Shown: positions 43,084 to 49,972 of the stretch, piece by piece
Numbering within the stretch: the stretch's first letter is position 1
Layout of the letters: each line of letters opens with the position of its first letter
Translations under genes and position numbers: made by a program
Notes under the pieces: model-generated
Database searches by the model: none
What the model was told of the DNA's origin: nothing
The model's input: the letters and a program-made list of their open reading frames with translations, nothing else
Origin: an uncultured Clostridia bacterium
GTDB lineage: Bacteria > Bacillota > Clostridia > Oscillospirales > CAG-272
Length of the DNA: 64,000 bases
Direction: 5' to 3'
NCBI GenBank assembly: GCA_947588825.1
Contig: CANPZU010000005.1
Span: 18,402-82,401, forward strand

Positions 43084-43638
43084 ATGAGTTGGTTTGATGA
43101 CACGTTTCTTCCGTCTCTTTTTCAGAGGATCGGACCCGGTCGGGCCAGGTGGCTAACGGTAAAGCAAACGGCAATATGTTGCCAATACATGGAGCCCCAT
43201 TCCGTTAAAACAAACGGATATCAGGGTTACAGCACGACGCACATATATTATACTTACGTTTGGGATGGACGAGAAGTCGTCCTTCAGTACTCAAAGAAAA
43301 ACGGATGCGGGACCATTCAATTCTATATGAACAAGGCGGAACAGGAAGCAGCTAGGATTTCCCGCGAGATGGAAAAGGCCGCTGAGGAGGCCGCAAAAAT
43401 CCAGCGGATACGGAGTGACCCGGCGAGGCTGGAAAAGTGGGTAGCGAAACTGACAGAACGACTCCACAATCTGGAATGTGATCTGGAACATGAGCAACAT
43501 GCGCTTGCGGATATGTTACGCAATCCAGAGAATGAGGACCCTAGGAATATTCAGGATTGCATTCAGGATTGCAAAGAACTGGAAAAACGTGTGGAGGCGA
43601 CGCGGGCAAAACTGGAACAGTTGACGGCGGCGGACTAA
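43084..43638 (+). CDS. Hypothetical coiled-coil protein
   Basis: A 184-residue protein. The first 85 residues form a small folded domain (GYQGYSTTHIYYTYVWDGREVVLQYS); residues 88-180 are a charged coiled coil (EAARISREMEKAAEEAAKIQ and ELEKRVEATRAKLEQL). GGAGG precedes the ATG. Sole gene of its unit; function unknown. Confidence 0.8.
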   Translation: MSWFDDTFLPSLFQRIGPGRARWLTVKQTAICCQYMEPHSVKTNGYQGYSTTHIYYTYVWDGREVVLQYSKKNGCGTIQFYMNKAEQEAARISREMEKAAEEAAKIQRIRSDPARLEKWVAKLTERLHNLECDLEHEQHALADMLRNPENEDPRNIQDCIQDCKELEKRVEATRAKLEQLTAAD

Positions 43639-43657
43639 AAATCCGCCGCCTATTTTT
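43626..43657 (+). terminator. Intrinsic terminator
   Basis: GGCGGCGGA and TCCGCCGCC pair around a seven-base loop, then TATTTTT. The stem's left arm overlaps the end of the upstream gene. Confidence 0.88.
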
Positions 43658-43669
43658 ATTTTCCTAACC

Positions 43670-43702
43670 GGTTAGCAAACACAACTTTTCTTCTGTAATA
43701 AT
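43670..43702 (+). promoter_or_regulatory. GGTTAGC promoter 3
   Basis: GGTTAGCAAA, 17 bp ending CTTCTGT, AATAAT. One of the closest copies to the consensus. Precedes the gene at 43738. Confidence 0.8.
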
Positions 43703-43737
43703 AGTAGGAACACAAAAAACTTTATGGAGGTTTCGAT

Positions 43738-44307
43738 ATGAGAGCAAAGATGAGTGTTACGGTTTACGTATACGATATGGATCGCACGATGGACGCGGCG
43801 AACATCGTGGAGTCGTTTGACCTGGATGTAACGAACGTCAGAGTCTGTGATGAGTCCTATTTCATGGAGCGGAACATTCCTATCAGCTGCGAAAAGGATG
43901 TCAATGGAGAATATGCTATCCTGGATACCTGGAGCGGTGAAAAGCTGATTTTACCCAACAGTAACCTGGAGGTCGTCAGCAACTACGGCGTGGAAAATAT
44001 GCGCTATATCGCGCTGTACAGCCATACAACACCGAAACGGCAACGCCTGGTGCGGGCGGCGCAGATGTTGAATGACAAGTTGAGCGGGACTCCGGAAACC
44101 GTCTTTTTCTACTCCAGCATGACCTGGTACGACTACGGCCAACATTGGGCATGGAACACGGTGTTAAAGCGCGACAGCAACTCAATTTGTGGTGACTGTC
44201 AGTTTTTCTGCCCGACTGACCAGCGGGAAGTTCTGTACTGCAAGGAATCGGAGCTTTCTGAAGTGCTGGACAGAATCCTGGAGCGGCACAAAAAGCTGTA
44301 TCACTGA
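43738..44307 (+). CDS. Hypothetical protein
   Basis: A 189-residue protein (MRAKMSVTVYVYDMDRTMD) with a beta-strand-rich first half and a helical C-terminus (LSEVLDRILERHKKLYH). Segments such as YVYDMDRTMDAANIVESFDLD suggest an alpha/beta fold. No family recognised. Sole gene of its unit. Confidence 0.78.
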   Translation: MRAKMSVTVYVYDMDRTMDAANIVESFDLDVTNVRVCDESYFMERNIPISCEKDVNGEYAILDTWSGEKLILPNSNLEVVSNYGVENMRYIALYSHTTPKRQRLVRAAQMLNDKLSGTPETVFFYSSMTWYDYGQHWAWNTVLKRDSNSICGDCQFFCPTDQREVLYCKESELSEVLDRILERHKKLYH

Positions 44308-44312
44308 AAAGC

Positions 44313-44348
44313 GGCGGCGGGCCAAAAACCCGTCGCCAATATTTTTTT
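44313..44348 (+). terminator. Intrinsic terminator
   Basis: GGCGGCGGG and CCCGTCGCC pair (one G-T) around a short A-rich loop, followed after AATA by seven T. Promoter 4 starts at 44354. Confidence 0.88.
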
Positions 44349-44353
44349 GGACA

Positions 44354-44386
44354 GGTTAGCAAACCGGATGTTTCGTCTGTAATAAT
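44354..44386 (+). promoter_or_regulatory. GGTTAGC promoter 4
   Basis: GGTTAGCAAA, 17 bp ending CGTCTGT, AATAAT. Precedes the two coupled genes at 44415 and 44648. Confidence 0.8.
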
Positions 44387-44414
44387 AGTAGAAAACCTAA
44401 TGGAGGTAAGCACA

Positions 44415-44651
44415 ATGAAAAATGCAACGCTGGAAAACATGACGGTGATCGTTTCTATGGCGGTCGCTGACACGTTCGCCATGTTCCTGGCGGACAACGG
44501 GATGGCCGTTAAATCCGTTTCCGCTCTGCCCATGTTTGAGATTGCTTTTTGCGTCTCTTGCCTGGAGTCGGATAACTGGTCTGATACGGAATACATGACA
44601 AACTGGCTGACGGAAAACTGCAAGCCGGTAGATTGGAGGACAGAAAGATGA
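44415..44651 (+). CDS. Small hypothetical protein
   Basis: A 78-residue acidic protein (MKNATLENMTVIVSMAVADTF). GGAGG lies 8 bases before this ATG; an ATG five codons earlier contains the site itself. It has two mainly hydrophobic stretches but too many polar residues for clear membrane segments. Its stop overlaps the next start as ATGA. Confidence 0.7.
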   Translation: MKNATLENMTVIVSMAVADTFAMFLADNGMAVKSVSALPMFEIAFCVSCLESDNWSDTEYMTNWLTENCKPVDWRTER

Positions 44652-44989
44652 TTATTGACAAAATCCTGGATCGCAAGGACGTGGACGAGGACAGCAGAAT
44701 TTTGGTATCCGATTACAAGTCGGACGATCTGCACGTGCGCATTACTTCCCTCTATCCGGTGGATGAGATACCGGAGCAGCTGCGGAATGGATACACGTAT
44801 CACTATACCGCCGCCGCGTTTTACCGGGAAATTGTTCGCTACGGAGCGGTAGGACACGGCATCACCGCCGCGATGGACTACGGAACAGAGGAAGACGTAA
44901 AGCGGGCGCTCTGCGACTACATCGACAAAAACGAGTACAATCCGGAAATTAAAGAGTATATCAACTCTGTAAACTGGTTGGAGGTGTAA
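44648..44989 (+). CDS. Hypothetical protein
   Basis: A 113-residue acidic protein (MIIDKILDRKDVDEDSRI). GAGG in the upstream gene precedes the ATG; translation is probably coupled to it. The helix AAAFYREIVRYGAVGHGITAAMDYG is the most distinctive part. Unknown function. Confidence 0.75.
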   Translation: MIIDKILDRKDVDEDSRILVSDYKSDDLHVRITSLYPVDEIPEQLRNGYTYHYTAAAFYREIVRYGAVGHGITAAMDYGTEEDVKRALCDYIDKNEYNPEIKEYINSVNWLEV

Positions 44990-44994
44990 CAGAA

Positions 44995-45028
44995 ACGGCG
45001 GACCAAAAGCCCGCCGTATTTTCTTTTT
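44995..45028 (+). terminator. Intrinsic terminator
   Basis: ACGGCGG and CCGCCGT pair with a nine-base loop, followed by ATTTTCTTTTT. Confidence 0.85.
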
Positions 45029-45034
45029 CCTGGC

Positions 45035-45067
45035 AGTTAGCAAAGCGGATAATTATTCTGTCATAGT
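45035..45067 (+). promoter_or_regulatory. GGTTAGC promoter 5 (AGTTAGC variant)
   Basis: AGTTAGCAAA, 17 bp ending ATTCTGT, CATAGT. The only copy whose first G is A. Precedes the gene at 45101. Confidence 0.7.
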
Positions 45068-45100
45068 AGTAGGAACACAAATTTTTGGGAGGTCGAAAAA

Positions 45101-45328
45101 ATGAATTACTATGAAATTGAGTTCAGCAACGGAAACGAGGATTCTGCAGAATGGATGTGTATCAAAGGCGTAAAGGAACCTAGCGTTGACGATGCAGCAA
45201 ACTTCTGCAAACACGAGGCGGCCATGTGGGGATTGCCTGTAAAAGGCGTGTATCCCATTGACGAGCGGACGGCCAAAAGCTGCTACGATTTTACGAACGA
45301 AAGCAACTGGCCTGTTTTTGGAGTCTGA
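45101..45328 (+). CDS. Small hypothetical protein
   Basis: A 75-residue acidic protein (MNYYEIEFSNGNEDSAEWM) with a probable alpha/beta layout and two cysteines in FCKHEAA and SCYDF. GGAGG precedes the ATG. No clear terminator follows, so read-through into the next unit is likely. Confidence 0.7.
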   Translation: MNYYEIEFSNGNEDSAEWMCIKGVKEPSVDDAANFCKHEAAMWGLPVKGVYPIDERTAKSCYDFTNESNWPVFGV

Positions 45329-45346
45329 AATTTCTTTTTTCCGGAC

Positions 45347-45379
45347 GGTTAGCAAAACGGATATTTCTTCTGTAATAAT
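45347..45379 (+). promoter_or_regulatory. GGTTAGC promoter 6
   Basis: GGTTAGCAAA, 17 bp ending CTTCTGT, AATAAT. The GGAGG of the next gene starts 5 bases after the -10-like box, so the transcript would begin at or inside its own ribosome site. Confidence 0.8.
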
Positions 45380-45398
45380 AGTAGGAGGTGTAAAATTC

Positions 45399-45656
45399 AT
45401 GAAAAAATCTTATTTTCATTATCAAGTATTTATTGGCTTAGTTTCTCTGGAATGGCTTTTTGACAGGTCTCATTATCTCCGCCATGCAAAAGATCGTGCC
45501 GTGGAGTTGATGGAAATCTGGGGCAAGAGTGACGCATATATTCTACTCGGAAACATTGCGTATACGACAAGGGACGGCGGTAAAACATGGTGGAAAGTTG
45601 AGGACACGACGGGCAAGGGTGAATGGGCCAGAATGTATCAAAAGTGCAACAAATAA
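45399..45656 (+). CDS. Small hypothetical protein
   Basis: An 85-residue protein (MKKSYFHYQVFIGLVSLEWLF), rich in aromatic residues. The N-terminal 20 residues are hydrophobic with a basic start and could anchor it to the membrane, although HYLRHAKDRAVEL follows directly. The C-terminus has GGKTWWKVEDTTGKGEW, a beta-hairpin-like stretch. Unknown function. Confidence 0.72.
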   Translation: MKKSYFHYQVFIGLVSLEWLFDRSHYLRHAKDRAVELMEIWGKSDAYILLGNIAYTTRDGGKTWWKVEDTTGKGEWARMYQKCNK

Positions 45657-45659
45657 TGA

Positions 45660-45697
45660 GGCGGGCCGGTTTTCTGGCCTGCCCATTCTTTTTTTAT
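45660..45697 (+). terminator. Intrinsic terminator
   Basis: GGCGGGCC and GGCCTGCC pair (one G-T) around an eight-base loop, followed by a run of T after CATTC. Confidence 0.85.
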
Positions 45698-45701
45698 GGC
45701 C

Positions 45702-45734
45702 GGTTAGCAAACCCGGATTTTTCTCTGTAATGAT
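45702..45734 (+). promoter_or_regulatory. GGTTAGC promoter 7
   Basis: GGTTAGCAAA, 17 bp ending TCTCTGT, AATGAT. Precedes the gene at 45776. Confidence 0.78.
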
Positions 45735-45775
45735 AGTAGATCGAACAGATCGAAAACATAATGGAGGACAAAACA

Positions 45776-46102
45776 ATGGCGGTAAACAGTATGTGCGTTA
45801 GCTGCGGAAAGTACGGTAAGGACTGCAAGGGGACCGAGTGCCAGACGTGGACAGGCTGCGTTATGAAAAAGCGGCCCGCGCCGATGGATGCGCTGAAGAA
45901 GTACCTGACGCGCAAGGGGATTCCGTTTCGTGGTACAGAGGAATGGTCCCTTGCATTTTCCGGAAACCACGTGGATGGAATTTTAATTGACCGTGACAAG
46001 GTGGATGGCGGTCTGTGGTCCTATCTGCGAAAGCACTGGGACGAGCTGGACTGGGAGTTCCGGAAATACTATGAGACTGTCTATATCTTTCCAAAAGCGT
46101 AA
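45776..46102 (+). CDS. Hypothetical protein with cysteine cluster
   Basis: A 108-residue protein. Residues 7-28 carry CVSCGKYGKDCKGTECQTWTGC, six cysteines that could form a small zinc or disulfide module. The rest is basic and aromatic (GGLWSYLRKHWDELDWEFRKYYE). GGAGG precedes the ATG. Sole gene of its unit; possibly a nucleic-acid or protein-binding early factor. Confidence 0.78.
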   Translation: MAVNSMCVSCGKYGKDCKGTECQTWTGCVMKKRPAPMDALKKYLTRKGIPFRGTEEWSLAFSGNHVDGILIDRDKVDGGLWSYLRKHWDELDWEFRKYYETVYIFPKA

Positions 46103-46108
46103 CGACAC

Positions 46109-46143
46109 GGCGGGCCGGATTTTCCGGACCCGCCTTTTCTTTT
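46109..46143 (+). terminator. Intrinsic terminator
   Basis: GGCGGGcCCGG-type stem: GGCGGGCCGG pairs with CCGGACCCGCC (one bulge) around ATTTT and is followed by TTTTCTTTTT. Confidence 0.85.
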
Positions 46144-46150
46144 TCCGGAC

Positions 46151-46183
46151 GGTTAGCAAATCAACGTTTTATTCTGTAATAAC
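46151..46183 (+). promoter_or_regulatory. GGTTAGC promoter 8
   Basis: GGTTAGCAAA, 17 bp ending ATTCTGT, AATAAC. Precedes the gene at 46213. Confidence 0.78.
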
Positions 46184-46212
46184 AGTAGAAATCAAACCGG
46201 ATAGGAGTGAAA

Positions 46213-46407
46213 ATGATGGTTTATCGCTACGTTGAAAAATTCAAGTTTGACGGTTATAACATCAACCGGGAGGAGATCGAGCGTGTAGGAAACAAGTGGA
46301 TGCTGCGGATGGAGGACGACGAACATCGTATACACGGCCTGTATTTCAACACAAAAGATGACTGCTTTGCTGTATTTAATATTCTGATTGACTCGGCACG
46401 CGACTGA
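46213..46407 (+). CDS. Small hypothetical protein
   Basis: A 64-residue protein (MMVYRYVEKFKFDGYNINRE). AGGAG lies 5 bases before the first of two ATG codons. Beta-rich first half, then DDEHRIHGLYFNTKDDCFAVFNILIDSARD. Unknown function. Confidence 0.7.
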   Translation: MMVYRYVEKFKFDGYNINREEIERVGNKWMLRMEDDEHRIHGLYFNTKDDCFAVFNILIDSARD

Positions 46408-46411
46408 CCTG

Positions 46412-46443
46412 ACCGCCCGGATAAAACCGGGCGGTTTTTTTAT
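46412..46443 (+). terminator. Intrinsic terminator
   Basis: ACCGCCCGG and CCGGGCGGT pair perfectly around ATAAAA, followed by seven T. Almost the same hairpin ends the next gene. Confidence 0.92.
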
Positions 46444-46449
46444 TTCACC

Positions 46450-46482
46450 GGTTAGCAAATATAACTTTCCGTCTGTAATAAT
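46450..46482 (+). promoter_or_regulatory. GGTTAGC promoter 9
   Basis: GGTTAGCAAA, 17 bp ending CGTCTGT, AATAAT. The ribosome site GGAGG starts 4 bases after the -10-like box. Confidence 0.8.
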
Positions 46483-46498
46483 AGTGGAGGTGTTCAAT

Positions 46499-46735
46499 AT
46501 GAAGATTAAAGGGAATGAGGCTTGCATGATTTCAAACAACGGATATCTGGCCGTCACCTATTCCCCATTCGATTTTGGGAACAGATACAAGCTATACCGG
46601 AAAATCAGTTACATTCAGGACGGAAACGTCCCTGAAGAATTTTATGACGTCTGGACATACGTGACTTCGTTTCAGTCTTTTACCGCTGCGAGACAATACA
46701 TGGAGAATGCTCCGGATGTAAAAACAATTCGATAA
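46499..46735 (+). CDS. Small hypothetical protein
   Basis: A 78-residue protein (MKIKGNEACMISNNGYLAV) with aromatic-rich strands (YKLYRKISYIQDG) and a C-terminal helix. No family recognised. Sole gene between two near-identical terminators. Confidence 0.72.
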   Translation: MKIKGNEACMISNNGYLAVTYSPFDFGNRYKLYRKISYIQDGNVPEEFYDVWTYVTSFQSFTAARQYMENAPDVKTIR

Positions 46736-46743
46736 TTTGACCG

Positions 46744-46779
46744 ACCGCCCGGATTTTTCCGGGCGGTTTTTTATTTTTT
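46744..46779 (+). terminator. Intrinsic terminator
   Basis: ACCGCCCGG and CCGGGCGGT pair perfectly around ATTTTT, followed by TTTTTATTTTTT. Confidence 0.92.
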
Positions 46780-46781
46780 CC

Positions 46782-46814
46782 GGTTAGCAAATCAGGAAAA
46801 CCGTCTGTCATAAC
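46782..46814 (+). promoter_or_regulatory. GGTTAGC promoter 10
   Basis: GGTTAGCAAA, 17 bp ending CGTCTGT, CATAAC. A longer leader (about 70 bases) follows before the J-domain gene. Confidence 0.78.
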
Positions 46815-46890
46815 AGTAAGAGATGGAGTGCCGGGAATACCTGGTGCAAGCCAAAAGCCCATTTCAAATAACATAACGGAGGACGGCAAA

Positions 46891-47382
46891 ATGAAATGGT
46901 TTAAAAATCCTGAGACGTCAGAGGACCTGAAGAAGCAGTATCACAAGCTGGCGATGCAGCACCATCCTGACATGGGCGGCAGCACCGAGGACATGAAAGA
47001 GATCAACGCGGAGTACCGGGAGCTGTTTGAGCGCCTGAAGGACGTCCACAAGAACGCTGAGGGTGAGTTCTACACGGCCCGGACTGCTACCACCGAGACG
47101 GCGACGGAGTTCATGGATATCATTGAGCAGCTGATTCACATGGACGGCATTCAGATCGAGGTGTGCGGGTCCTGGGTATGGGTCACCGGAGATACCCGGC
47201 CCCACAAAGAGGAGCTGAAGGCGCTGGCGTTCCGTTGGAGCTCCAATAAATCCGCCTGGTATTTCCACCGGGACGGTTACCGGAAGCGGAGCAAGAAGTC
47301 CCTGACGCTGGATGAGATCCGGGACTTTTACGGAAGCAAGAAGATCGACATGGACCGGAAGGAGAAGATGGCGATTGCATAA
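46891..47382 (+). CDS. J-domain (DnaJ-like) protein
   Basis: A 163-residue protein. Residues 9-52 form a short J-domain with the diagnostic HPD in LAMQHHPDMGGSTEDMKEINAEYREL. The C-terminal half (IQIEVCGSWVWVTGDTRPHKEELKALAFRWSSNKSAWYFHRDGYR) is a small beta domain common in Firmicute mobile elements. J-domains stimulate Hsp70, so it may recruit host DnaK for replication or virion assembly. GGAGG precedes the ATG. Confidence 0.9.
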   Translation: MKWFKNPETSEDLKKQYHKLAMQHHPDMGGSTEDMKEINAEYRELFERLKDVHKNAEGEFYTARTATTETATEFMDIIEQLIHMDGIQIEVCGSWVWVTGDTRPHKEELKALAFRWSSNKSAWYFHRDGYRKRSKKSLTLDEIRDFYGSKKIDMDRKEKMAIA

Positions 47383-47387
47383 GAGAC

Positions 47388-47419
47388 GGCGGGCCGGGAA
47401 ACTGGCCCGCCTATTTTTG
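47388..47419 (+). terminator. Intrinsic terminator
   Basis: GGCGGGCC and GGCCCGCC pair around GGGAAACT, followed by TATTTTTG. Confidence 0.88.
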
Positions 47420-47439
47420 TTCGGAAAATGCAGCGGATC

Positions 47440-47472
47440 GGTTAGCAAACGCCTGTTTTTCTCTGTAATCAT
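47440..47472 (+). promoter_or_regulatory. GGTTAGC promoter 11
   Basis: GGTTAGCAAA, 17 bp ending TCTCTGT, AATCAT. Precedes the gene at 47485 with almost no leader. Confidence 0.75.
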
Positions 47473-47484
47473 AGCGGGAGGTGA

Positions 47485-47673
47485 ATGTTCGGATTGAAAC
47501 ACTACTATCTGGGAGATCGGGAAATTTCCGAGGCTGAGGCAAAACTGATTGAACGCAAAAACCGGGAGGTGTTACGGTGCGGCACTGTGGAGCAGCTTCT
47601 AAAAATCCGGCCAATTACAGTTAAGGAGGATACGCAGACAACATCATGCAGTATGCGGTCTTCGGTCAATTAG
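47485..47673 (+). CDS. Small hypothetical protein
   Basis: A 62-residue protein (MFGLKHYYLGDREISEAEAKL) with GGGAGG 3 bases before the ATG, rather close. Residues 12-45 form a charged helix. The C-terminus TTSCSMRSSVN is polar. No family recognised. Confidence 0.6.
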   Translation: MFGLKHYYLGDREISEAEAKLIERKNREVLRCGTVEQLLKIRPITVKEDTQTTSCSMRSSVN

Positions 47674-47689
47674 TCTACGGTTGAAAAAC

Positions 47690-47730
47690 GGCGGGCTGGC
47701 GGATGCTGGCCCGCCAAAATTATTATTTTT
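47690..47730 (+). terminator. Intrinsic terminator
   Basis: GGCGGGC and GGCCCGCC pair around a loop of about 11 bases, followed by an AT-rich tail ending TTATTTTT. Confidence 0.75.
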
Positions 47731-47734
47731 CGCC

Positions 47735-47767
47735 GGTTAGCAAAACATTAGATTGATCTGTAATAGA
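47735..47767 (+). promoter_or_regulatory. GGTTAGC promoter 12
   Basis: GGTTAGCAAA, 17 bp starting ACATTAGATT and ending ATCTGT, AATAGA. Retains part of the AGCAAAACATT(T)AAT motif. Confidence 0.77.
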
Positions 47768-47820
47768 AGTGTAAGGGGAAACACTCCCGATAATAAAACA
47801 AATTTAATGGAGGTTACATC

Positions 47821-48138
47821 ATGGATAGGAAACAGGTAAAGGATCGTCGCAAGGTGCTTTTGGATGTATATCGTGAGACCTGCGATGGCAAACCGTCTGA
47901 TACCATTGCACTGCTGACGGAGAAGATCGGCGCGGTCGAGGCGCAGCTGGCCGTTTCGGAGCTGGTCCGGAGCGTGGGCGACTGGGACGGGCGCGTGTAT
48001 CCCTATGTGCGCCGCTGGGCGGACGGTGTGTCCGGTGCAGCGAGCCGTGAGGACATGGAGGCGGCCTGGATTTACCAGCCACCGGAGATTCATCCCGCGC
48101 ATATCAACCAGCTGGGACAGACCGCGATGCGGAAGTAA
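47821..48138 (+). CDS. Hypothetical protein
   Basis: A 105-residue protein (MDRKQVKDRRKVLLDVYRETC), helical, with TIALLTEKIGAVEAQLAVSELVRSV as a central helix and a conserved-looking RVYPYVRRWADGVSGAASRE. GGAGG precedes the ATG. A plasmid/phage hypothetical without known function. Confidence 0.78.
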   Translation: MDRKQVKDRRKVLLDVYRETCDGKPSDTIALLTEKIGAVEAQLAVSELVRSVGDWDGRVYPYVRRWADGVSGAASREDMEAAWIYQPPEIHPAHINQLGQTAMRK

Positions 48139-48145
48139 AACGGAG

Positions 48146-48172
48146 AGGACGGTTAGCAAACCGTCCTTTTCT
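48146..48172 (+). terminator. Terminator fused to promoter 13
   Basis: AGGACGGTT and AACCGTCCT pair perfectly with AGCA as the loop, followed by TTTCTT. GGTT and the first As of the -35-like element are stem bases, and AGCA is the loop, so terminator and promoter share the same DNA. Confidence 0.85.
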
Positions 48173-48183
48173 TCTGTAATGAT
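48151..48183 (+). promoter_or_regulatory. GGTTAGC promoter 13
   Basis: GGTTAGCAAA, 17 bp ending CTTCTGT, AATGAT. The -35-like box lies inside the terminator hairpin at 48146-48167. Confidence 0.8.
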
Positions 48184-48232
48184 AGCAGAAAGAGAAATTT
48201 CCATCCATCAAAACATAATGGAGGTAAGAAAT

Positions 48233-48616
48233 ATGATTGATTTGGAGATTTTGATAGACCAGGTGTATGAGGCCATGGGAAACGACGATTGGTACCGGGC
48301 ATTTCTGAAACAGTTTCCGGAGTCCCCCGTCTATATCCCTAATCTCAAAGGGAATGATGCGTACCGCCTGGGCGAGCTGTATGCGCGGAGCGTTGAGTCG
48401 TGGAATGGCGTCAAATTTGTGTGCAGTATGGCAAACTTGGATATGGACAACGTGATACTGCTGGCAAAGTGTATCTGGCGCTGGGAGAAGCATAATGGCA
48501 GGTATGACCGGGTATTCATGTGGCCCTGGCGTGATGTGGGAAGGGTGCTGCGATACCTGGAGAAAAAGCCGGTGGAATACAGGTACTACAGGAGCAACCG
48601 GCGGAAAATCGCGTGA
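48233..48616 (+). CDS. Hypothetical protein
   Basis: A 127-residue protein (MIDLEILIDQVYEAMGNDDW). Helical and rich in tryptophan and tyrosine, with a basic C-terminus (RYLEKKPVEYRYYRSNRRKIA). GGAGG precedes the ATG. Unknown function. Confidence 0.76.
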   Translation: MIDLEILIDQVYEAMGNDDWYRAFLKQFPESPVYIPNLKGNDAYRLGELYARSVESWNGVKFVCSMANLDMDNVILLAKCIWRWEKHNGRYDRVFMWPWRDVGRVLRYLEKKPVEYRYYRSNRRKIA

Positions 48617-48626
48617 GAAATCAGGA

Positions 48627-48655
48627 GAGGGCGGTTAGCAAACCGTCCTCTTTTT
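48627..48655 (+). terminator. Terminator fused to promoter 14
   Basis: GAGGGCGGTT and AACCGTCCTC pair (one G-T) with AGCA as the loop, followed by five T. The -35-like box is part of the hairpin. Confidence 0.85.
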
Positions 48656-48665
48656 CTGTCATAAT
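48633..48665 (+). promoter_or_regulatory. GGTTAGC promoter 14
   Basis: GGTTAGCAAA, 17 bp ending TTTCTGT, CATAAT. Precedes 48682 and 48945; GGAGG starts 4 bases after the -10-like box. Confidence 0.8.
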
Positions 48666-48681
48666 AGTGGAGGTGTTACGA

Positions 48682-48933
48682 ATGAGCGAAAATCTGGAAC
48701 AGGTCATTCCCGATTATTTTGAGCGGGTGACAAAACATTCCTGGACGTGGGAGCGGTTGACGGACGCGGAAAAAGAGCGTTTCTGTGAGCTGGATTTCTT
48801 CTGTATCAAAGGGAACAAGAAGCAGCGCCTGGACGTGTTTATGCTGGTCTACAACGCTTTCCTGGCCGCGCTGGGATATTCCTGGTCCGGCTGGCGTGAG
48901 ACGGAGAGCGAAAAGGACGGGCCAAAATTTTAA
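48682..48933 (+). CDS. Small hypothetical protein
   Basis: An 83-residue acidic helical protein (MSENLEQVIPDYFERVTKHSW). Its C-terminal half FMLVYNAFLAALGYSWSGWRE contains an amphipathic aromatic helix. GGAGG precedes the ATG. Unknown function. Confidence 0.74.
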   Translation: MSENLEQVIPDYFERVTKHSWTWERLTDAEKERFCELDFFCIKGNKKQRLDVFMLVYNAFLAALGYSWSGWRETESEKDGPKF

Positions 48934-48944
48934 GGAGGTAAACC

Positions 48945-49232
48945 ATGGTTACAAAGACTGATTTCCATTCCGTTATCGAGCTGCAGGCGTATACGCCGAA
49001 GAAGAGCGGTATCGTATCCGAGGACGAGGTAAAGATGATCCGCGATACGTTGGAGCTTTCCGAGCGAAACATGATTGAGCTCCAGAATATCCGCGATATG
49101 GTGGTGATGCTGTATACCTGGTGGAACGACGGGGAGCGCAAGGCGGGCGGAAACGTGGACTACAGGGACGCAATGAGCGCGATCACGTCTGTCATTGACG
49201 CAGAGAAAGTGCGGCGGGGAATGGAGGTATAA
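48945..49232 (+). CDS. Hypothetical protein
   Basis: A 95-residue helical protein (MVTKTDFHSVIELQAYTPKKS) with AAGGAGG seven bases before the ATG. The helix LSERNMIELQNIRDMVVMLYTWWND is its core. It forms one unit with the gene before it. Confidence 0.74.
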   Translation: MVTKTDFHSVIELQAYTPKKSGIVSEDEVKMIRDTLELSERNMIELQNIRDMVVMLYTWWNDGERKAGGNVDYRDAMSAITSVIDAEKVRRGMEV

Positions 49233-49240
49233 AATTTTTA

Positions 49241-49268
49241 AGGGCGGTTAGCTAACCGCCCTTTTCTT
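49241..49268 (+). terminator. Terminator fused to promoter 15
   Basis: AAGGGCGGTTAG and CTAACCGCCCTT are perfectly self-complementary, followed by TTCTT. The promoter's -35-like box is mutated to AGCTAA, which makes the palindrome complete. Confidence 0.8.
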
Positions 49269-49278
49269 CTGTCATAAC
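49246..49278 (+). promoter_or_regulatory. GGTTAGC promoter 15 (GGTTAGCTAA variant)
   Basis: GGTTAGCTAA, 17 bp ending CTTCTGT, CATAAC. Precedes 49296 and 49541. Confidence 0.72.
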
Positions 49279-49295
49279 AGTGGGAGGTGTGAACG

Positions 49296-49511
49296 ATGCA
49301 GTCATTCACAAAAATTGAGATCGTCTGGATAGCCGACGCGCTGGATGACCGGGCCGACTGGCTGCGGGATTTCGTTACATCGCATGAAAACGAGATGATT
49401 GCCAGCACGTGTATGGCGGCCCGTCTTCGGGCGGACCAGTTGGCCGCCGCCGCTGAGAAGCTGCGCAAGGCGGTAGAAAACGGAAACAAGCGGATTGAAA
49501 TCAAATACTGA
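49296..49511 (+). CDS. Small helical protein
   Basis: A 71-residue helical protein (MQSFTKIEIVWIADALDDRAD). The region RADQLAAAAEKLRKAVENGNKRIE is a charged helix. GGGAGG precedes the ATG. Unknown function. Confidence 0.72.
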   Translation: MQSFTKIEIVWIADALDDRADWLRDFVTSHENEMIASTCMAARLRADQLAAAAEKLRKAVENGNKRIEIKY

Positions 49512-49540
49512 ATCAACAAATATAAGGAGGAAAACAGAAA

Positions 49541-49966
49541 ATGAGAATTACCATGGAGCAGGTCAAGAAATGGAACGCCAAGCTGTCCAACGGGTTCCGG
49601 ATGGACGTAGAACGCTGCATTGTGTGGAACGACAAAGTTGCCGTAAAATTTGTGGAGCTGCAGAACGGATGCCGTATCAAGGCGGAGATCGGCTACCGCG
49701 AGGTGTACGGCGACGGCCCCGCCTGGCGTCGGGAGCTGCTGGGTGTGCGTCCCTATCTGACGGTCAGTCACTGGTCCCCCGCCAGCACAGACGGAATGTG
49801 GATGAGTCGCGGAATGGGCGCGGAGGTGAAGATCACCGAGCAGCTGTACTCAAAACGGATGTGGAACGAGCTGGCCAAGTTCACGGCGGACTGGACCGAC
49901 GAGAAGATTCTGGAGACCGCCGCAGAACACATGGCGGAGCTGAGGAACGAGTATATTGTTGCCTGA
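49541..49966 (+). CDS. Hypothetical protein
   Basis: A 141-residue protein (MRITMEQVKKWNAKLSNGFRMD). Beta-rich core (VAVKFVELQNGCRIKAEIGYREV), then a C-terminal helix. AAGGAGG precedes the ATG. It forms a unit with the preceding gene and ends at a terminator. Confidence 0.77.
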   Translation: MRITMEQVKKWNAKLSNGFRMDVERCIVWNDKVAVKFVELQNGCRIKAEIGYREVYGDGPAWRRELLGVRPYLTVSHWSPASTDGMWMSRGMGAEVKITEQLYSKRMWNELAKFTADWTDEKILETAAEHMAELRNEYIVA

Positions 49967-49972
49967 CTGAAA

